Origin: Bacilli bacterium
GTDB lineage: Bacteria; Bacillota_I; Bacilli_A; RF39; UBA660
Length of the DNA stretch: 42,380 bases
Direction: 5' to 3'
NCBI GenBank assembly: GCA_017473105.1
Contig: JAFUNE010000003.1
Location: forward strand, 1-42,380
Below are positions 33,684 through 42,249 of this stretch, piece by piece (position 1 is the stretch's first letter; the number at the start of each line of letters is the position of its first letter). The notes under the pieces were generated by a model. It did not search any database and had not been told where the DNA came from. It saw only the letters and a program-made list of their open reading frames with translations. The position numbers were made by a program, and so were the translations under genes.

Positions 33684-36600
33684 ATGAAACTATATTTAGC
33701 GGACGAAGAAAAACTTAACTCATATACTCTACCAGAAAAACCTGAAGAAAGTTTTCTTTTTTCATATACATCTTCAATAACAAATATTGAAGTATTTTTT
33801 AATATATATGCAAAAGATGAAAAATGGTATATAAAAAATAACGAAGATTTTATTATAAATGATACTAATATGGATACATTATTAGAAGATTTTAAATACT
33901 ACAAAATCAAAATTAAGGGAATTACAACTAGTTTATATTTATATACTTATCCAAATTACAATGACAGCTACAAAGATATTGCTACAGAAAATATTGAAAA
34001 AATAACTATTGGTAATGCAGCAAATAATAGTATTGTATATCAAAACCCAATAACACAAGCAACACAAGTATCTATTACAACAGAAAATAATATTTACTAC
34101 ATTGAAAATGTTGAAATAGAAAATGAAAAACCTATTAAAACAAATACATATTTAAATAATAGAATATTAAAAAAGAAAACACCTTTAAATTCTGGTGATA
34201 TTATATTTATAAATAATTTAAAAATAATATGGATGAATAATTTTATTAGACTATATAATTCAACGGATAAAATAGATCTATCACCAAATATGGTAGTTAA
34301 AAATATCGATGTTGTAGATAACTCTCAATATTTAAATTATGATATGAAAGAAAATACAATCGGATTATATAAGGATGACGATTATTTCTTTCATAAACCA
34401 AGACTAAGTAGTTCGTATGAAAAAGAAAATGTGACAATAGATCCACCTACTCCAAAAAAAGAAAAAGATGATATTCCATTTATCTTCACGCTTGGAACAG
34501 GTGCAACAATGCTTGTAACATCATTTATAAATCTATATTCTAAAATTACAGATTATAACAAAGGAAAAGCAGATAAAACAGAATTAATATTTGCAATTAT
34601 AACTGCAATAGCAATGACACTATGTAGTTTTGCACTTCCAAAAATAACAAAAATGTATAACAAAAAAGCAAATAGAAAAAGTGATGAAAAAAGAGCTAAA
34701 AAATATACCGAATATTTAGAAAGAAAAAAAGCAGAATTAAATAAAATATTAAACTATCAAAGACAATCACTTTACGATAATAATCCATCAAGCAAAGAAT
34801 GTTATGATTTTGTAGTAGGACTAAAAAACAGATTATGGGAAAGAGAGATTACAGATTTTGACTTTTTAACTATAAGAACTGGACTTGGAAATATTCCAGC
34901 TGAAATTGAAATTGACGCACCAAAAGAAAAATTTGATATAGAAGAAGATGAACTGATAGATAATGCAATAAGACTAGCAGAAGCATCAAAAACATTAACT
35001 AGTGTACCAATAACTGTTAATTTAGCAGAACACTTTGTATCATCAATTATATGTAACTTTGAAAATCAAGAAGATTATTTAAATGGAATAATGTTACAAC
35101 TTCTTTCTCTTCATAATCCAAAAGATTTAAAAATAATATTTTTAACAAGTGAAAAAAATAATTATAAATGGGAATATTTAAAATTAGTACCACATATTTA
35201 TTCAGATGACAAATCAATAAGGTATTATGCAACAAATGAAGATGAAGCAAAAGTAATATTAAAAGAAGTTGAAAATTTATATAACGAAAGAAAAGAACAA
35301 ATTAAAAATGCAACAAATGATATTAATGAAGAAATTGAAAATATAAACTTTTACAAAAGTTTCAGTCCATATTACTTAATAATTACAGATAGTCATAGAC
35401 AATATAGTAATATTGATTTCTTAAATAAAATAATGACATTTCAAAAAAATATTGGATTCTCACTTTTATTAATAGGAAATTCATTAAAAAGTTTACCTAA
35501 TGAATGTAGAAAATATGCATATGTAACAGATAAATCAAGTTGTGTATTTGAAAAAGATTACTCTAAAAATAATCAAACAAACTTCACAACAGAAATATTC
35601 GAAAATTTAGATATGTATAGAGTTGCAAGAGAATTATCAGGTATTCCTGTGCAAACATTATCTGAAATGTATAACCTACCTACTGTTGTACCATTCTTAG
35701 AAATGTATAATGTTGGTAACATTGAACAACTTAATATTTTAAATAAATGGGCTTCAAGTAATCCAATAAGTACTTTATCTTGTCCGATTGGTGTATCACC
35801 ATCAGGCGAATTATTTAAACTAGATTTACATGAAAAAGCTCATGGACCTCATGGCTTAGTTGCAGGATCAACAGGATCTGGTAAATCAGAATTTATTATT
35901 ACTTACCTACTTTCACTTGCAGTAAGTTATCATCCAGATGAAGTACAATTTGTTTTAATTGACTACAAAGGTGGAGGTTTAGCAGGAGCATTCGAAAACA
36001 AAGAAACAGGTGTAAGAATACCTCACCTATCGGGTACAATAACAAACTTAGACGTAAGTGAAATGAATAGAACACTTATTTCAATTAACAGTGAATTAAA
36101 AAGAAGACAAGCTAAATTTAATGAAGTAAGAGACAAACTTGGTGAAAGTACAATCGATATATATAAATATCAAAAATATTATAGAGAAGGATTAATTGAT
36201 GAACCAATTCCCCATCTATTTATTGTTTCAGATGAATTTGCAGAATTAAAAGCACAACAACCAGAATTTATGGACGAACTAATCAGTACAGCACGTATCG
36301 GACGTTCACTTGGAGTTCACTTAATTCTAGCAACACAAAAACCAAGTGGTGTTGTAAACGACCAAATCTGGTCAAACTCAAGATTTAAAATTTGTTTGAA
36401 AGTTCAAACAAAACAAGATTCAAATGAAATGTTAAAAAGACCTGAAGCAGCATCTATCAAAGAAACTGGTAGATTCTATTTACAAGTTGGATACGATGAA
36501 CTATTTGAAATGGGACAATCCGCATGGGCAGGAGCAAATTATATTCCAACTGAAAAAGTTGTTAAAAAAATTGATGATTCAATTAGCTTCATTGATAACA

Positions 36601-38297
36601 TCGGTGAAGTAATAAAATCAGCTAACAACATATCAAATACACCAGTTGTAGCAAAAAACAATGGCGATCAATTAACAAATATTGTTAAATACTTATATGA
36701 TTTATCGATAAAAAATAACATTAAAAAACAACAACTATGGTTAGATAGTATCCCAGAAGAAATATATCTATTTAACTTAATAAAGAAATATAATTATACC
36801 GCAAAACCATACATGATAGATGCAATAATCGGAGAATATGATGACCCCGCAAGACAAAAACAAGGTCTTCTAAAAATCGATTTAACAAACACAGGAAACC
36901 TACTTCTATTTGGTATTCCAGGTTCAGGAAAAGAAAACTTTGTAACAACAGTTATAACATCTATTTGTGCTAAACATAGTAGCGATGAAGTAAATATCTA
37001 TATACTAGACTTCGGAGCAGAAACATTAGGAAAATTTAAAGACTTTCCACAAGTATCAGATGTAGTATATATGGATGAATTAGAAAAATTAAATAGTTTA
37101 TATAATCTGTTAAATAAAGAAATAACAAAACGTAAAAATGCATTTGCAGAATATAATGGTTCTTACACTAACTATATAAACACAAGTGAAAAGAAAATGC
37201 CAAACATAATTGTTATAATACATCAAATCGAAACTATGGTTGATAACCCAAACCTAATGTATGAAAAATTTATAAATCTATTTAAAGAAGGTCCAAAATT
37301 TGGTATAACATTTGTCGTAACTAATTCATTAGCATCAGGTATAAGAATGAAAGTATTACAACTATTCCCAAATAAATTATCATTAAAATTAAGCGAAGAT
37401 ATAGACTATAGAATTACTGTTGAAGCACCTAAAGGACTAGTTCCAACAAAATTCTTTGGTAGAGGCCTTGCTAAACTAGATAAAACATTAGAATATCAAA
37501 CAGCATACATTTCAAAACCAGATGAATTAAATCAAAAAATTAAAGAAATTGAAAGTAGCCTAAAAGCTCTAAAAATGAAAAAAGCACCAGCTATACCTAC
37601 TCTTCCAAATTTCTTAACAGTTGATAAATTAATAAATTCAGGTTATACATTAAAAAATATACCTGTTGGAATTTCAAAATCAAGTCTATCAATGGTAACA
37701 TATGATTTTGATGAAAACTTCGTACCAGTTTTATCAAATGATTTATCAGGAAATATTCACTTCTTATATGGTTTAATCGAATTATTAAAACAAATACCAA
37801 ATTCAAAAACAAGAATAATAGATGTATTAAAAATATATAAAAATGTTCAAGGAATCGATGTTTATGACAAAGATTTTGATACAGTTATAAAACAAATCAA
37901 ACTAGAAATACTAGATGATAATAACTTAAAAAGAACAAATATATTTATTATAATTGGACTTGGAGCATTTAAGAATAATGTACCTACAAAAACACAAAAA
38001 CACTTTAATGATGTATTTGAAGGTCTAAAAAATTATAAACGTAATAAATTTATTATATTTGATGACTACAACTCATATAAAAGTTTAGAAACAGAAAATT
38101 GGTATAGAGCAAATATTAATAATGGAAGCGGTATTTGGCTTGGTGAAAATGCAGGAAATCAATATTCAATAAAAATGCCTAACCTTTCACTTGATGAAAA
38201 GAAAATCTCATTTACAGAAATTGGTTATGCAGTGAAAAATAACAAACATACAATAATGAGATATATTGTAGATAAGGAGTTTGATAATGAAAAATAA
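33684..38297 (+). CDS. essC: EssC/YukB-type ATPase of the type VIIb secretion system (1537 aa)
   Basis: EssC is the FtsK/SpoIIIE-family motor that drives export of Esx proteins. In order: two N-terminal FHA-like domains (about 1-225, with IGNAANNSIVY and LNNRILKKKTPLNSGDIIFIN), two membrane helices (about 262-283 and 300-318), then three ATPase domains. D1 has Walker A GSTGSGKS (about 728-735), Walker B LFIVSDEFAEL (about 845), and RIGRSLGVHLILATQKPSGVV. D2 has GIPGSGKENF (about 1077). D3 has no P-loop and is degenerate, as usual. The full length (about 1480-1540) is normal. ATG 33684 is chosen for AAGGGTG upstream. It overlaps the EsaB-like gene by 11 nt. EssA, EssB and EsaA are not in the window. 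Confidence 0.95.
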   Translation: MKLYLADEEKLNSYTLPEKPEESFLFSYTSSITNIEVFFNIYAKDEKWYIKNNEDFIINDTNMDTLLEDFKYYKIKIKGITTSLYLYTYPNYNDSYKDIATENIEKITIGNAANNSIVYQNPITQATQVSITTENNIYYIENVEIENEKPIKTNTYLNNRILKKKTPLNSGDIIFINNLKIIWMNNFIRLYNSTDKIDLSPNMVVKNIDVVDNSQYLNYDMKENTIGLYKDDDYFFHKPRLSSSYEKENVTIDPPTPKKEKDDIPFIFTLGTGATMLVTSFINLYSKITDYNKGKADKTELIFAIITAIAMTLCSFALPKITKMYNKKANRKSDEKRAKKYTEYLERKKAELNKILNYQRQSLYDNNPSSKECYDFVVGLKNRLWEREITDFDFLTIRTGLGNIPAEIEIDAPKEKFDIEEDELIDNAIRLAEASKTLTSVPITVNLAEHFVSSIICNFENQEDYLNGIMLQLLSLHNPKDLKIIFLTSEKNNYKWEYLKLVPHIYSDDKSIRYYATNEDEAKVILKEVENLYNERKEQIKNATNDINEEIENINFYKSFSPYYLIITDSHRQYSNIDFLNKIMTFQKNIGFSLLLIGNSLKSLPNECRKYAYVTDKSSCVFEKDYSKNNQTNFTTEIFENLDMYRVARELSGIPVQTLSEMYNLPTVVPFLEMYNVGNIEQLNILNKWASSNPISTLSCPIGVSPSGELFKLDLHEKAHGPHGLVAGSTGSGKSEFIITYLLSLAVSYHPDEVQFVLIDYKGGGLAGAFENKETGVRIPHLSGTITNLDVSEMNRTLISINSELKRRQAKFNEVRDKLGESTIDIYKYQKYYREGLIDEPIPHLFIVSDEFAELKAQQPEFMDELISTARIGRSLGVHLILATQKPSGVVNDQIWSNSRFKICLKVQTKQDSNEMLKRPEAASIKETGRFYLQVGYDELFEMGQSAWAGANYIPTEKVVKKIDDSISFIDNIGEVIKSANNISNTPVVAKNNGDQLTNIVKYLYDLSIKNNIKKQQLWLDSIPEEIYLFNLIKKYNYTAKPYMIDAIIGEYDDPARQKQGLLKIDLTNTGNLLLFGIPGSGKENFVTTVITSICAKHSSDEVNIYILDFGAETLGKFKDFPQVSDVVYMDELEKLNSLYNLLNKEITKRKNAFAEYNGSYTNYINTSEKKMPNIIVIIHQIETMVDNPNLMYEKFINLFKEGPKFGITFVVTNSLASGIRMKVLQLFPNKLSLKLSEDIDYRITVEAPKGLVPTKFFGRGLAKLDKTLEYQTAYISKPDELNQKIKEIESSLKALKMKKAPAIPTLPNFLTVDKLINSGYTLKNIPVGISKSSLSMVTYDFDENFVPVLSNDLSGNIHFLYGLIELLKQIPNSKTRIIDVLKIYKNVQGIDVYDKDFDTVIKQIKLEILDDNNLKRTNIFIIIGLGAFKNNVPTKTQKHFNDVFEGLKNYKRNKFIIFDDYNSYKSLETENWYRANINNGSGIWLGENAGNQYSIKMPNLSLDEKKISFTEIGYAVKNNKHTIMRYIVDKEFDNEK

Positions 38298-38541
38298 AGT
38301 GTTAACTGAAATATACTTTGCACAATTAGATGAAAAATTTAATATATATTTACCATTAAATAAAAATATAGCAAATATAATCGAATTAATTTGCAAAGCA
38401 ATATCTGAATATAAAAGATTAAGCACAATTGATTATAAAAAACTATCTCTTTACAATCATGAAACATCCGTTAAATATACCCCTGATTTGTTAATAAAAG
38501 ATTCAAATATTAGAAATGGAATGAGATTAATACTAATGTAA
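38287..38541 (+). CDS. EsaB/YukD-like ubiquitin-fold protein (84 aa)
   Basis: ATG at 38287 has AAGGAG (38274-38279) at good spacing and overlaps the end of essC by 11 nt. The size and beta-grasp pattern fit the YukD/EsaB family of type VII systems: KVLTEIYFAQLDEKFNIYLPLNKNIANIIELI, then LSLYNHETSVKYTPDLLIKDSNIRNGMRLILM. The ending D-S-N-I-R-N-G-M-R-L matches the ubiquitin-like L-x-D-x-x-I-x-x-G-x-x-L pattern. EsaB influences assembly or regulation of the secretion machine from the cytoplasm. It ends the essC operon at a terminator. Confidence 0.85.
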   Translation: MKNKVLTEIYFAQLDEKFNIYLPLNKNIANIIELICKAISEYKRLSTIDYKKLSLYNHETSVKYTPDLLIKDSNIRNGMRLILM

Positions 38542-38571
38542 AAAAGAAGAATAAAAATTCTTCTTTTTTTT
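38541..38571 (+). terminator. Terminator of essC-esaB
   Basis: The stem AAGAAGAAT (38544-38552) / ATTCTTCTT (38557-38565) is followed by a T-run, directly after the stop. Confidence 0.85.
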
Positions 38572-38728
38572 AGGAATAATTAAATTAAATAAAAGAAAGA
38601 TATATACATACAAAAAATGAATAATTTATACATGTAGTAAAATAACATCAAAAAAATTTAAAATTTTTATTTAATCAATCTAACCATTTATATACAATCA
38701 AATTACAAACAAAATTAATATAATCCAT
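38572..38728. other. AT-rich convergent intergenic spacer
   Basis: The spacer lies between two convergent operons and their terminators. I see no ORF with a ribosome site, no RNA motif and no repeat. Confidence 0.6.
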
Positions 38729-38758
38729 CAAAAAAAAGTATTTCATTTGAAATACTTT
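38729..38758 (-). terminator. Terminator of the six-gene Esx operon
   Basis: The stem AAAGTATTTC / GAAATACTTT (38735-38744 with 38749-38758) is followed on the minus strand by eight T. It is 25 bp after the last stop. Confidence 0.85.
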
Positions 38759-38782
38759 CTTTAAAATTACTTATTTAGCAAT

Positions 38783-39088
38783 CTAATTAACACTTAATTC
38801 CTTAACTAAACCAGTTTGAACTTCTACAGAATTAACAGATTGTTCAGACTCAGCTAACTTGTCATCAATCTTACTTCTGTTAAGATCAGCCCACTCCTGA
38901 TCGTCTTTACATTTTATTTTATAACCTTCTAAAACACCTGGAAGACTATTTAACCAACCTTGATAAGCAAAATCTGGCACATCTAAACCACTAGCTGCAT
39001 CAATAGATTTCTCAAATCCTTGTAATGCACTATTAAGGATTGTCGAACATTGATGAAATTTTGATGAATCATAATGCACTTTATTCAT
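38783..39088 (-). CDS. Small Esx-associated protein, sixth gene (101 aa)
   Basis: Two helix-rich halves flank a central turn FAYQGWLNSLPGV, where a WXG-type motif would sit; it reads GWLN. The start MNKVHYDSSKFHQCSTILNSALQGF and later QEWADLNRSKIDDKLAES are charged helices, and there is no signal peptide. Size, helix-turn-helix outline and operon position suggest a member of the WXG100/Esx superfamily or a helper of LXG-type toxins. It lies 3 nt after the 89-aa gene and is the last gene before the terminator. Family assignment is by context more than by motif. Confidence 0.7.
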   Translation of the reverse strand: MNKVHYDSSKFHQCSTILNSALQGFEKSIDAASGLDVPDFAYQGWLNSLPGVLEGYKIKCKDDQEWADLNRSKIDDKLAESEQSVNSVEVQTGLVKELSVN

Positions 39089-39091
39089 AAA

Positions 39092-39361
39092 TTATTTAGC
39101 AGCTGAATTAAAAGTAGCCTCAAGACTATCAATAGCTTGATCTAACGTATTTACAAAGTTCTTAAGATTATCACCAAATGTGATATATAAAGCACTTTCT
39201 GCATTAACATTAGATAAATACTTATCAGCAGCATCTCCTTCCCATCCTTTAAAAGAATTAATTTCATTAAAGAAAGAATCAGTTGCAGTACAATATGAAG
39301 ACACTGCTCGATCAAAATCAGCCACTAAAGTCTTCACTTGAGCAAAATCAATATCAATCAT
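39092..39361 (-). CDS. WXG100-family Esx protein (89 aa)
   Basis: A clear WXG100 layout: helix 1 (VKTLVADFDRAVSSYCTATDSFFNEI), the central turn FKGWEGDAADKYL with W-E-G near residue 40, and helix 2 (ALYITFGDNLKNFVNTLDQAIDSLEATF). The length is right for the family (about 90-100). WXG100 proteins are substrates and sometimes structural helpers of EssC-driven secretion, exported without signal peptides as helical hairpin dimers. It may dimerise with one of the other five small proteins in this operon. Start at ATG 39361, 5 nt after the previous stop. Confidence 0.85.
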   Translation of the reverse strand: MIDIDFAQVKTLVADFDRAVSSYCTATDSFFNEINSFKGWEGDAADKYLSNVNAESALYITFGDNLKNFVNTLDQAIDSLEATFNSAAK

Positions 39362-39366
39362 TATGA

Positions 39367-39723
39367 CTACCCCTCACTTTCTTCTTTTTCAAGTTCTGCT
39401 AAAATCTCTTGAATTTTTGCATTGTAACTTGCAATTCTTGAGTTACATTTTGAAATTTCTGATTCAATTTCACCATATACAGAACCTGTTATTGTACTTA
39501 CTTTATCACTAACATTTGAAGCATTATTCAATATAGATTGTCCATCAGCAGTATCACCATCAACAGTGAAAGCACCACTAAGACATGTTGCCGCTTTATT
39601 TAATGAATCTTCAGTATTATTTAAAGCAGGAACAACTGACCCAGATAATCCACTTTTTAGATTATTAAATCTTTTTTTTCTCTTCTCCTGTTCAGCAATT
39701 AAACTTTGATAATATCCTATCAT
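39367..39723 (-). CDS. Coiled-coil Esx-associated protein, DUF5082/YwqH-like (118 aa)
   Basis: The N-terminus MIGYYQSLIAEQEKRKKRF (tyrosine-rich start then a charged coiled coil) and the C-terminal coil SEISKCNSRIASYNAKIQEIL with an acidic end (ELEKEESEG) match the outline of DUF5082/YwqH proteins, which accompany LXG toxins in type VIIb loci. The middle (VDGDTADGQSILNNASNVSDKV) is a flexible linker without W-x-G. No signal peptide. It starts 2 nt after the preceding gene's stop, so it is translationally linked. No LXG toxin gene follows within the operon, which is unusual for this family. Confidence 0.65.
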   Translation of the reverse strand: MIGYYQSLIAEQEKRKKRFNNLKSGLSGSVVPALNNTEDSLNKAATCLSGAFTVDGDTADGQSILNNASNVSDKVSTITGSVYGEIESEISKCNSRIASYNAKIQEILAELEKEESEG

Positions 39724-39725
39724 AA

Positions 39726-40067
39726 TTAGTTCATACGATTAACTGTTACTAAATCGCCCTCAGTAGATGGAGCAGCAGCTACATCTCCTGTAGTAATAGC
39801 TGAAGATTGATCAACATAAGCAGCAGCTACTTCATTTAATTTTTCTTTAAATTCATCGAAATATCTAACGATACTATTAATTTGAACACAAGTTTCAGTT
39901 ATATACTCATTAATTGAACTACATTGAGCACTACCATAAAAACCATTATCTGGACCGATTTCAAATGCTTTAATATTACTTAAACAAGTTTCAACCTCAG
40001 TGATATATGTTTCGATTGCAGATTGCATTGAACCTATCTCACCGCTATTAATAGCCATTGTATCCAT
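39726..40067 (-). CDS. Esx/WXG100-like protein (113 aa), paralogue of the first gene
   Basis: Helix 1 (INSGEIGSMQSAIETYITEVETCL), a central turn NGFYGSAQC in the place of W-x-G, helix 2 (SINEYITETCVQINSIVRYFDEFKEKL), then a flexible Ala/Ser/Thr tail ending EGDLVTVNRMN. The start INSGEIGS and the tail are matched by LNSGETES and GELVNVNY in the 110-aa protein two genes upstream, so the two are paralogues with a shared C-terminus that may be an export signal. No signal peptide. Start at ATG 40067 after a spacer of about 45 bp with GGGAGTG as ribosome site. Confidence 0.8.
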   Translation of the reverse strand: MDTMAINSGEIGSMQSAIETYITEVETCLSNIKAFEIGPDNGFYGSAQCSSINEYITETCVQINSIVRYFDEFKEKLNEVAAAYVDQSSAITTGDVAAAPSTEGDLVTVNRMN

Positions 40068-40111
40068 ATTTCATCACTCCCTTCATAAATATATTATTAA
40101 ATTTGAATAAA

Positions 40112-40438
40112 CTAGCTTATTAAACCAGCTTGAAAAGATTCCCATTGTGAAATAATAGAATCAATAGTAGCTTTAACAGCAGTTCTATAATCCTCTATAT
40201 GATTACATACATTTTGTGCATGTTCATGGAATCTTTCACAATACATTTGACAGTCTTGACCACTCCATCCAGCAGCTAATGCGCTATCTACTGGACCATA
40301 ATTCATGATTGCAGTTTGTACATCATCAATTTTAGCACTAAATGCATCATAAGTAGCTTGAACAGCACTTTGAGTTACACCTTCAGTCCATCCACCGCCA
40401 CCACCAAATAATTGAATGTTTAATTTAATAGTTGACAT
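40112..40438 (-). CDS. WXG100-family Esx protein with phage-style N-terminus (108 aa)
   Basis: Helix 1 (AVQATYDAFSAKIDDVQTAIMNY), turn AAGWSGQDC with W-S-G, and helix 2 (MYCERFHEHAQNVCNHIEDYRTAVKATIDSII) give a normal WXG100 body. It is preceded by an unusual STIKLNIQLFGGGGGWTEG leader, a pattern better known from the N-termini of Gram-positive phage and mobile-element proteins (NLQLF-GG). The AAAGGAGGTGAG ribosome site is very strong. The start overlaps the end of the first gene by 14 nt. Three Cys follow the turn (C65, C69, C79 by count), so disulfides after export are possible. Confidence 0.85.
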   Translation of the reverse strand: MSTIKLNIQLFGGGGGWTEGVTQSAVQATYDAFSAKIDDVQTAIMNYGPVDSALAAGWSGQDCQMYCERFHEHAQNVCNHIEDYRTAVKATIDSIISQWESFQAGLIS

Positions 40439-40757
40439 TTACCAACTCACCTCCTTTTTTAGCAGTAGCCGCAGTTCCAGAATCTACGCTTCCATCTTGT
40501 TCCGCAAAACTTACTACCAAATTTTTAAAATCATTTACATAGGATTGCATATTAGTATTAATAGTTGGAAATTGATTTTCAAATTCAGAAAATTTGTTTA
40601 ATATCGCACCTGACAATTCGCCCTCGAGTAGCGAAGAAATCTTAGTCATTATATCACTCATATCGGATAAGCTTTTTTCGATATCACTTTTATAATTATC
40701 TAAGTTACCAGCTGCAGATTCAGTTTCACCACTATTAAGTGTAATATTATCTGACAT
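40425..40757 (-). CDS. Esx/WXG100-like protein, first gene of operon (110 aa)
   Basis: Helix 1 (LNSGETESAAGNLDNYKSDIEKSLSDMSDIMTKI), a turn LEGELSGAI, helix 2 (FSEFENQFPTINTNMQSYVNDFKNLVVSF), then a flexible Ser/Thr/Ala tail ending KKGGELVNVNY. There is no canonical W-x-G; the size and two-helix outline place it with the superfamily. A GAGGTGA ribosome site and an extended -10 (TGGTATACT) precede it. It heads an operon of six small genes whose gaps are below 50 nt, all facing the essC-esaB operon. No signal peptide. Confidence 0.8.
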   Translation of the reverse strand: MSDNITLNSGETESAAGNLDNYKSDIEKSLSDMSDIMTKISSLLEGELSGAILNKFSEFENQFPTINTNMQSYVNDFKNLVVSFAEQDGSVDSGTAATAKKGGELVNVNY

Positions 40758-40782
40758 ATAATCACCTCTATCCTATAAATTA

Positions 40783-40791
40783 AGTATACCA
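40783..40791 (-). promoter_or_regulatory. Extended -10 promoter of the Esx operon
   Basis: On the minus strand this reads TGGTATACT (TATACT at 40783-40788), about 25 bp before the ATG at 40757. There is no clear -35. Confidence 0.55.
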
Positions 40792-40828
40792 TATAAAAAT
40801 AAGAATTAAATAAAAAAATAAAAAATTT

Positions 40829-40857
40829 TACAAAAAAAAGAATATTGCTATTCTTTT
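40829..40857 (-). terminator. Terminator of the M14 peptidase gene
   Basis: The stem AAAAGAATA / TATTCTTTT (40836-40844 with 40849-40857) with loop TTGC overlaps the gene's end. It is followed on the minus strand by T-rich sequence. Confidence 0.8.
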
Positions 40858-42170
40858 AATAAACTATAAAAAAGTTCCTCCAAACCAAAATCATAGTATT
40901 CTGTTTTAAACACACTTGGATCATCAGTATAAGTAGTTAAAGTTTCAAGAGTCATAACTGGAATATTATTAACAAGATTAATATTACCGTCTATATATTT
41001 ATCATTAGATAATCGTAATGTCTTACTACTAAATTTAAAACCATTTACAATTTCAGAATAAAAGTCAGTAATACTTCCATCATTTCCTTCACCAACTTCC
41101 TCATATGAAAGTCCATGAACAATATATCCAGTATAATTACTAACTCTATCAGCAAAATCCAATGTAGTATTATTAAACTCAGATGATAAATTTGGTTTAC
41201 CAGCATATATAACACGACCCTGACTGTGCAAATTCAAATATAATACAGAATTCTTATAATGCTTTAAAATAAAATACATAGAAGCTCTTGTTTCAGGTTC
41301 ACTACCTAATTCTTCACCGCCAAAATAAGTAAGACGTTTTGTAGTTCTTTGTAAAGAAACACTATTAATTAATTTTTTACTTTTATAATAAAGTCCTGCA
41401 TTTTGAGTAGGAAAATTTCTATTTAAATCAACCCCATTAGCATTATATTTAAAATTATCATAGTCAACTGAATCTTTATTTTTATAAATCCACAAATCAT
41501 GATTTCTAATGGATTCTATTCCAAAATTAAACACTTCATATCCATCCGGATTAATAGATGGAATAGCAACGATTTTAAAGGTATTTAAAGCAGAAACTAT
41601 ATCTTTATCACCATTCTCATATTTATTAACTAAATCATTTAAAAACCTAGTTAAAAACAGTGTAGAAGCTACTTCAGCAGCATGAATATTAGCATCTAAA
41701 TAAATAACTTTATCACCTTTACCAATCTCAACACCATATATATTTCTATTATCAGCACTCTTGCCAATTATATCAAGCATAACAATTGAGCTATTATTAA
41801 TACTGTAAAGTATTTTTTCTATATCACTATAATGAAGCTTTCTATCAAAATCATAATTAATATAAGAATAAGAACCTTTTTTATCAACATAATTATATCC
41901 ATGATTACAAACTGAAATAAAACTTTCCAAATTCATACCTTTAGCAAATTTTTCTTTAATAATATCATCATCAGACTCAGAAGTATCAACAATATAATCT
42001 AAAGATTTATCAACAATTTGAATAGGTTCATTATTACTAGATTTACCTAAATAAGATTTATTTTTTACAAATAAATTTTTAATAAAAATACCAATTAGAA
42101 AAACAGATATACAACATAAAACTAATAAATAAATTTTTCCAGCATAAGTTAATTTTATCTTCTTTTTCAT
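40848..42170 (-). CDS. M14-family zinc metallocarboxypeptidase, membrane anchored (440 aa)
   Basis: I start at ATG 42170, which has GGAGGA upstream; a longer frame to 42269 lacks one. A basic start (MKKKIKLTYAGK) and one membrane helix (about 12-32) place the enzyme outside. Zinc ligands are H163 and E166 in NIHAAEVAST and H315 in LNLHSQG. Substrate residues lie in SINPDGYEVFNF and NGVDLNRNFP, and the catalytic Glu409 is in VMTLETLT. This set is complete. Related outer-face enzymes trim cell-wall peptides (gamma-D-Glu-mDAP type) or proteins; the choice is open. The promoter is an extended -10 at 42187-42195. It lies upstream of the Esx operon, which has its own promoter. Confidence 0.92.
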   Translation of the reverse strand: MKKKIKLTYAGKIYLLVLCCISVFLIGIFIKNLFVKNKSYLGKSSNNEPIQIVDKSLDYIVDTSESDDDIIKEKFAKGMNLESFISVCNHGYNYVDKKGSYSYINYDFDRKLHYSDIEKILYSINNSSIVMLDIIGKSADNRNIYGVEIGKGDKVIYLDANIHAAEVASTLFLTRFLNDLVNKYENGDKDIVSALNTFKIVAIPSINPDGYEVFNFGIESIRNHDLWIYKNKDSVDYDNFKYNANGVDLNRNFPTQNAGLYYKSKKLINSVSLQRTTKRLTYFGGEELGSEPETRASMYFILKHYKNSVLYLNLHSQGRVIYAGKPNLSSEFNNTTLDFADRVSNYTGYIVHGLSYEEVGEGNDGSITDFYSEIVNGFKFSSKTLRLSNDKYIDGNINLVNNIPVMTLETLTTYTDDPSVFKTEYYDFGLEELFYSLLKE

Positions 42171-42186
42171 ATATCCTCCATAGATA

Positions 42187-42195
42187 ATTATAACA
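42187..42195 (-). promoter_or_regulatory. Extended -10 promoter of the M14 peptidase gene
   Basis: On the minus strand this reads TGTTATAAT, about 17 bp before the ATG at 42170 with the GGAGGA site between. Confidence 0.55.
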
Positions 42196-42249
42196 TAATT
42201 AAAGAAATTAATTAACAAATAAAAAAAACTCATCAAAAGATTATAAATG

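Noticed and set aside
40112..40438. Prophage region inferred from the IQLFGGGG leader
   Set aside because: No terminase, portal, capsid or tail genes surround it; the body is a plain WXG100 protein next to essC.
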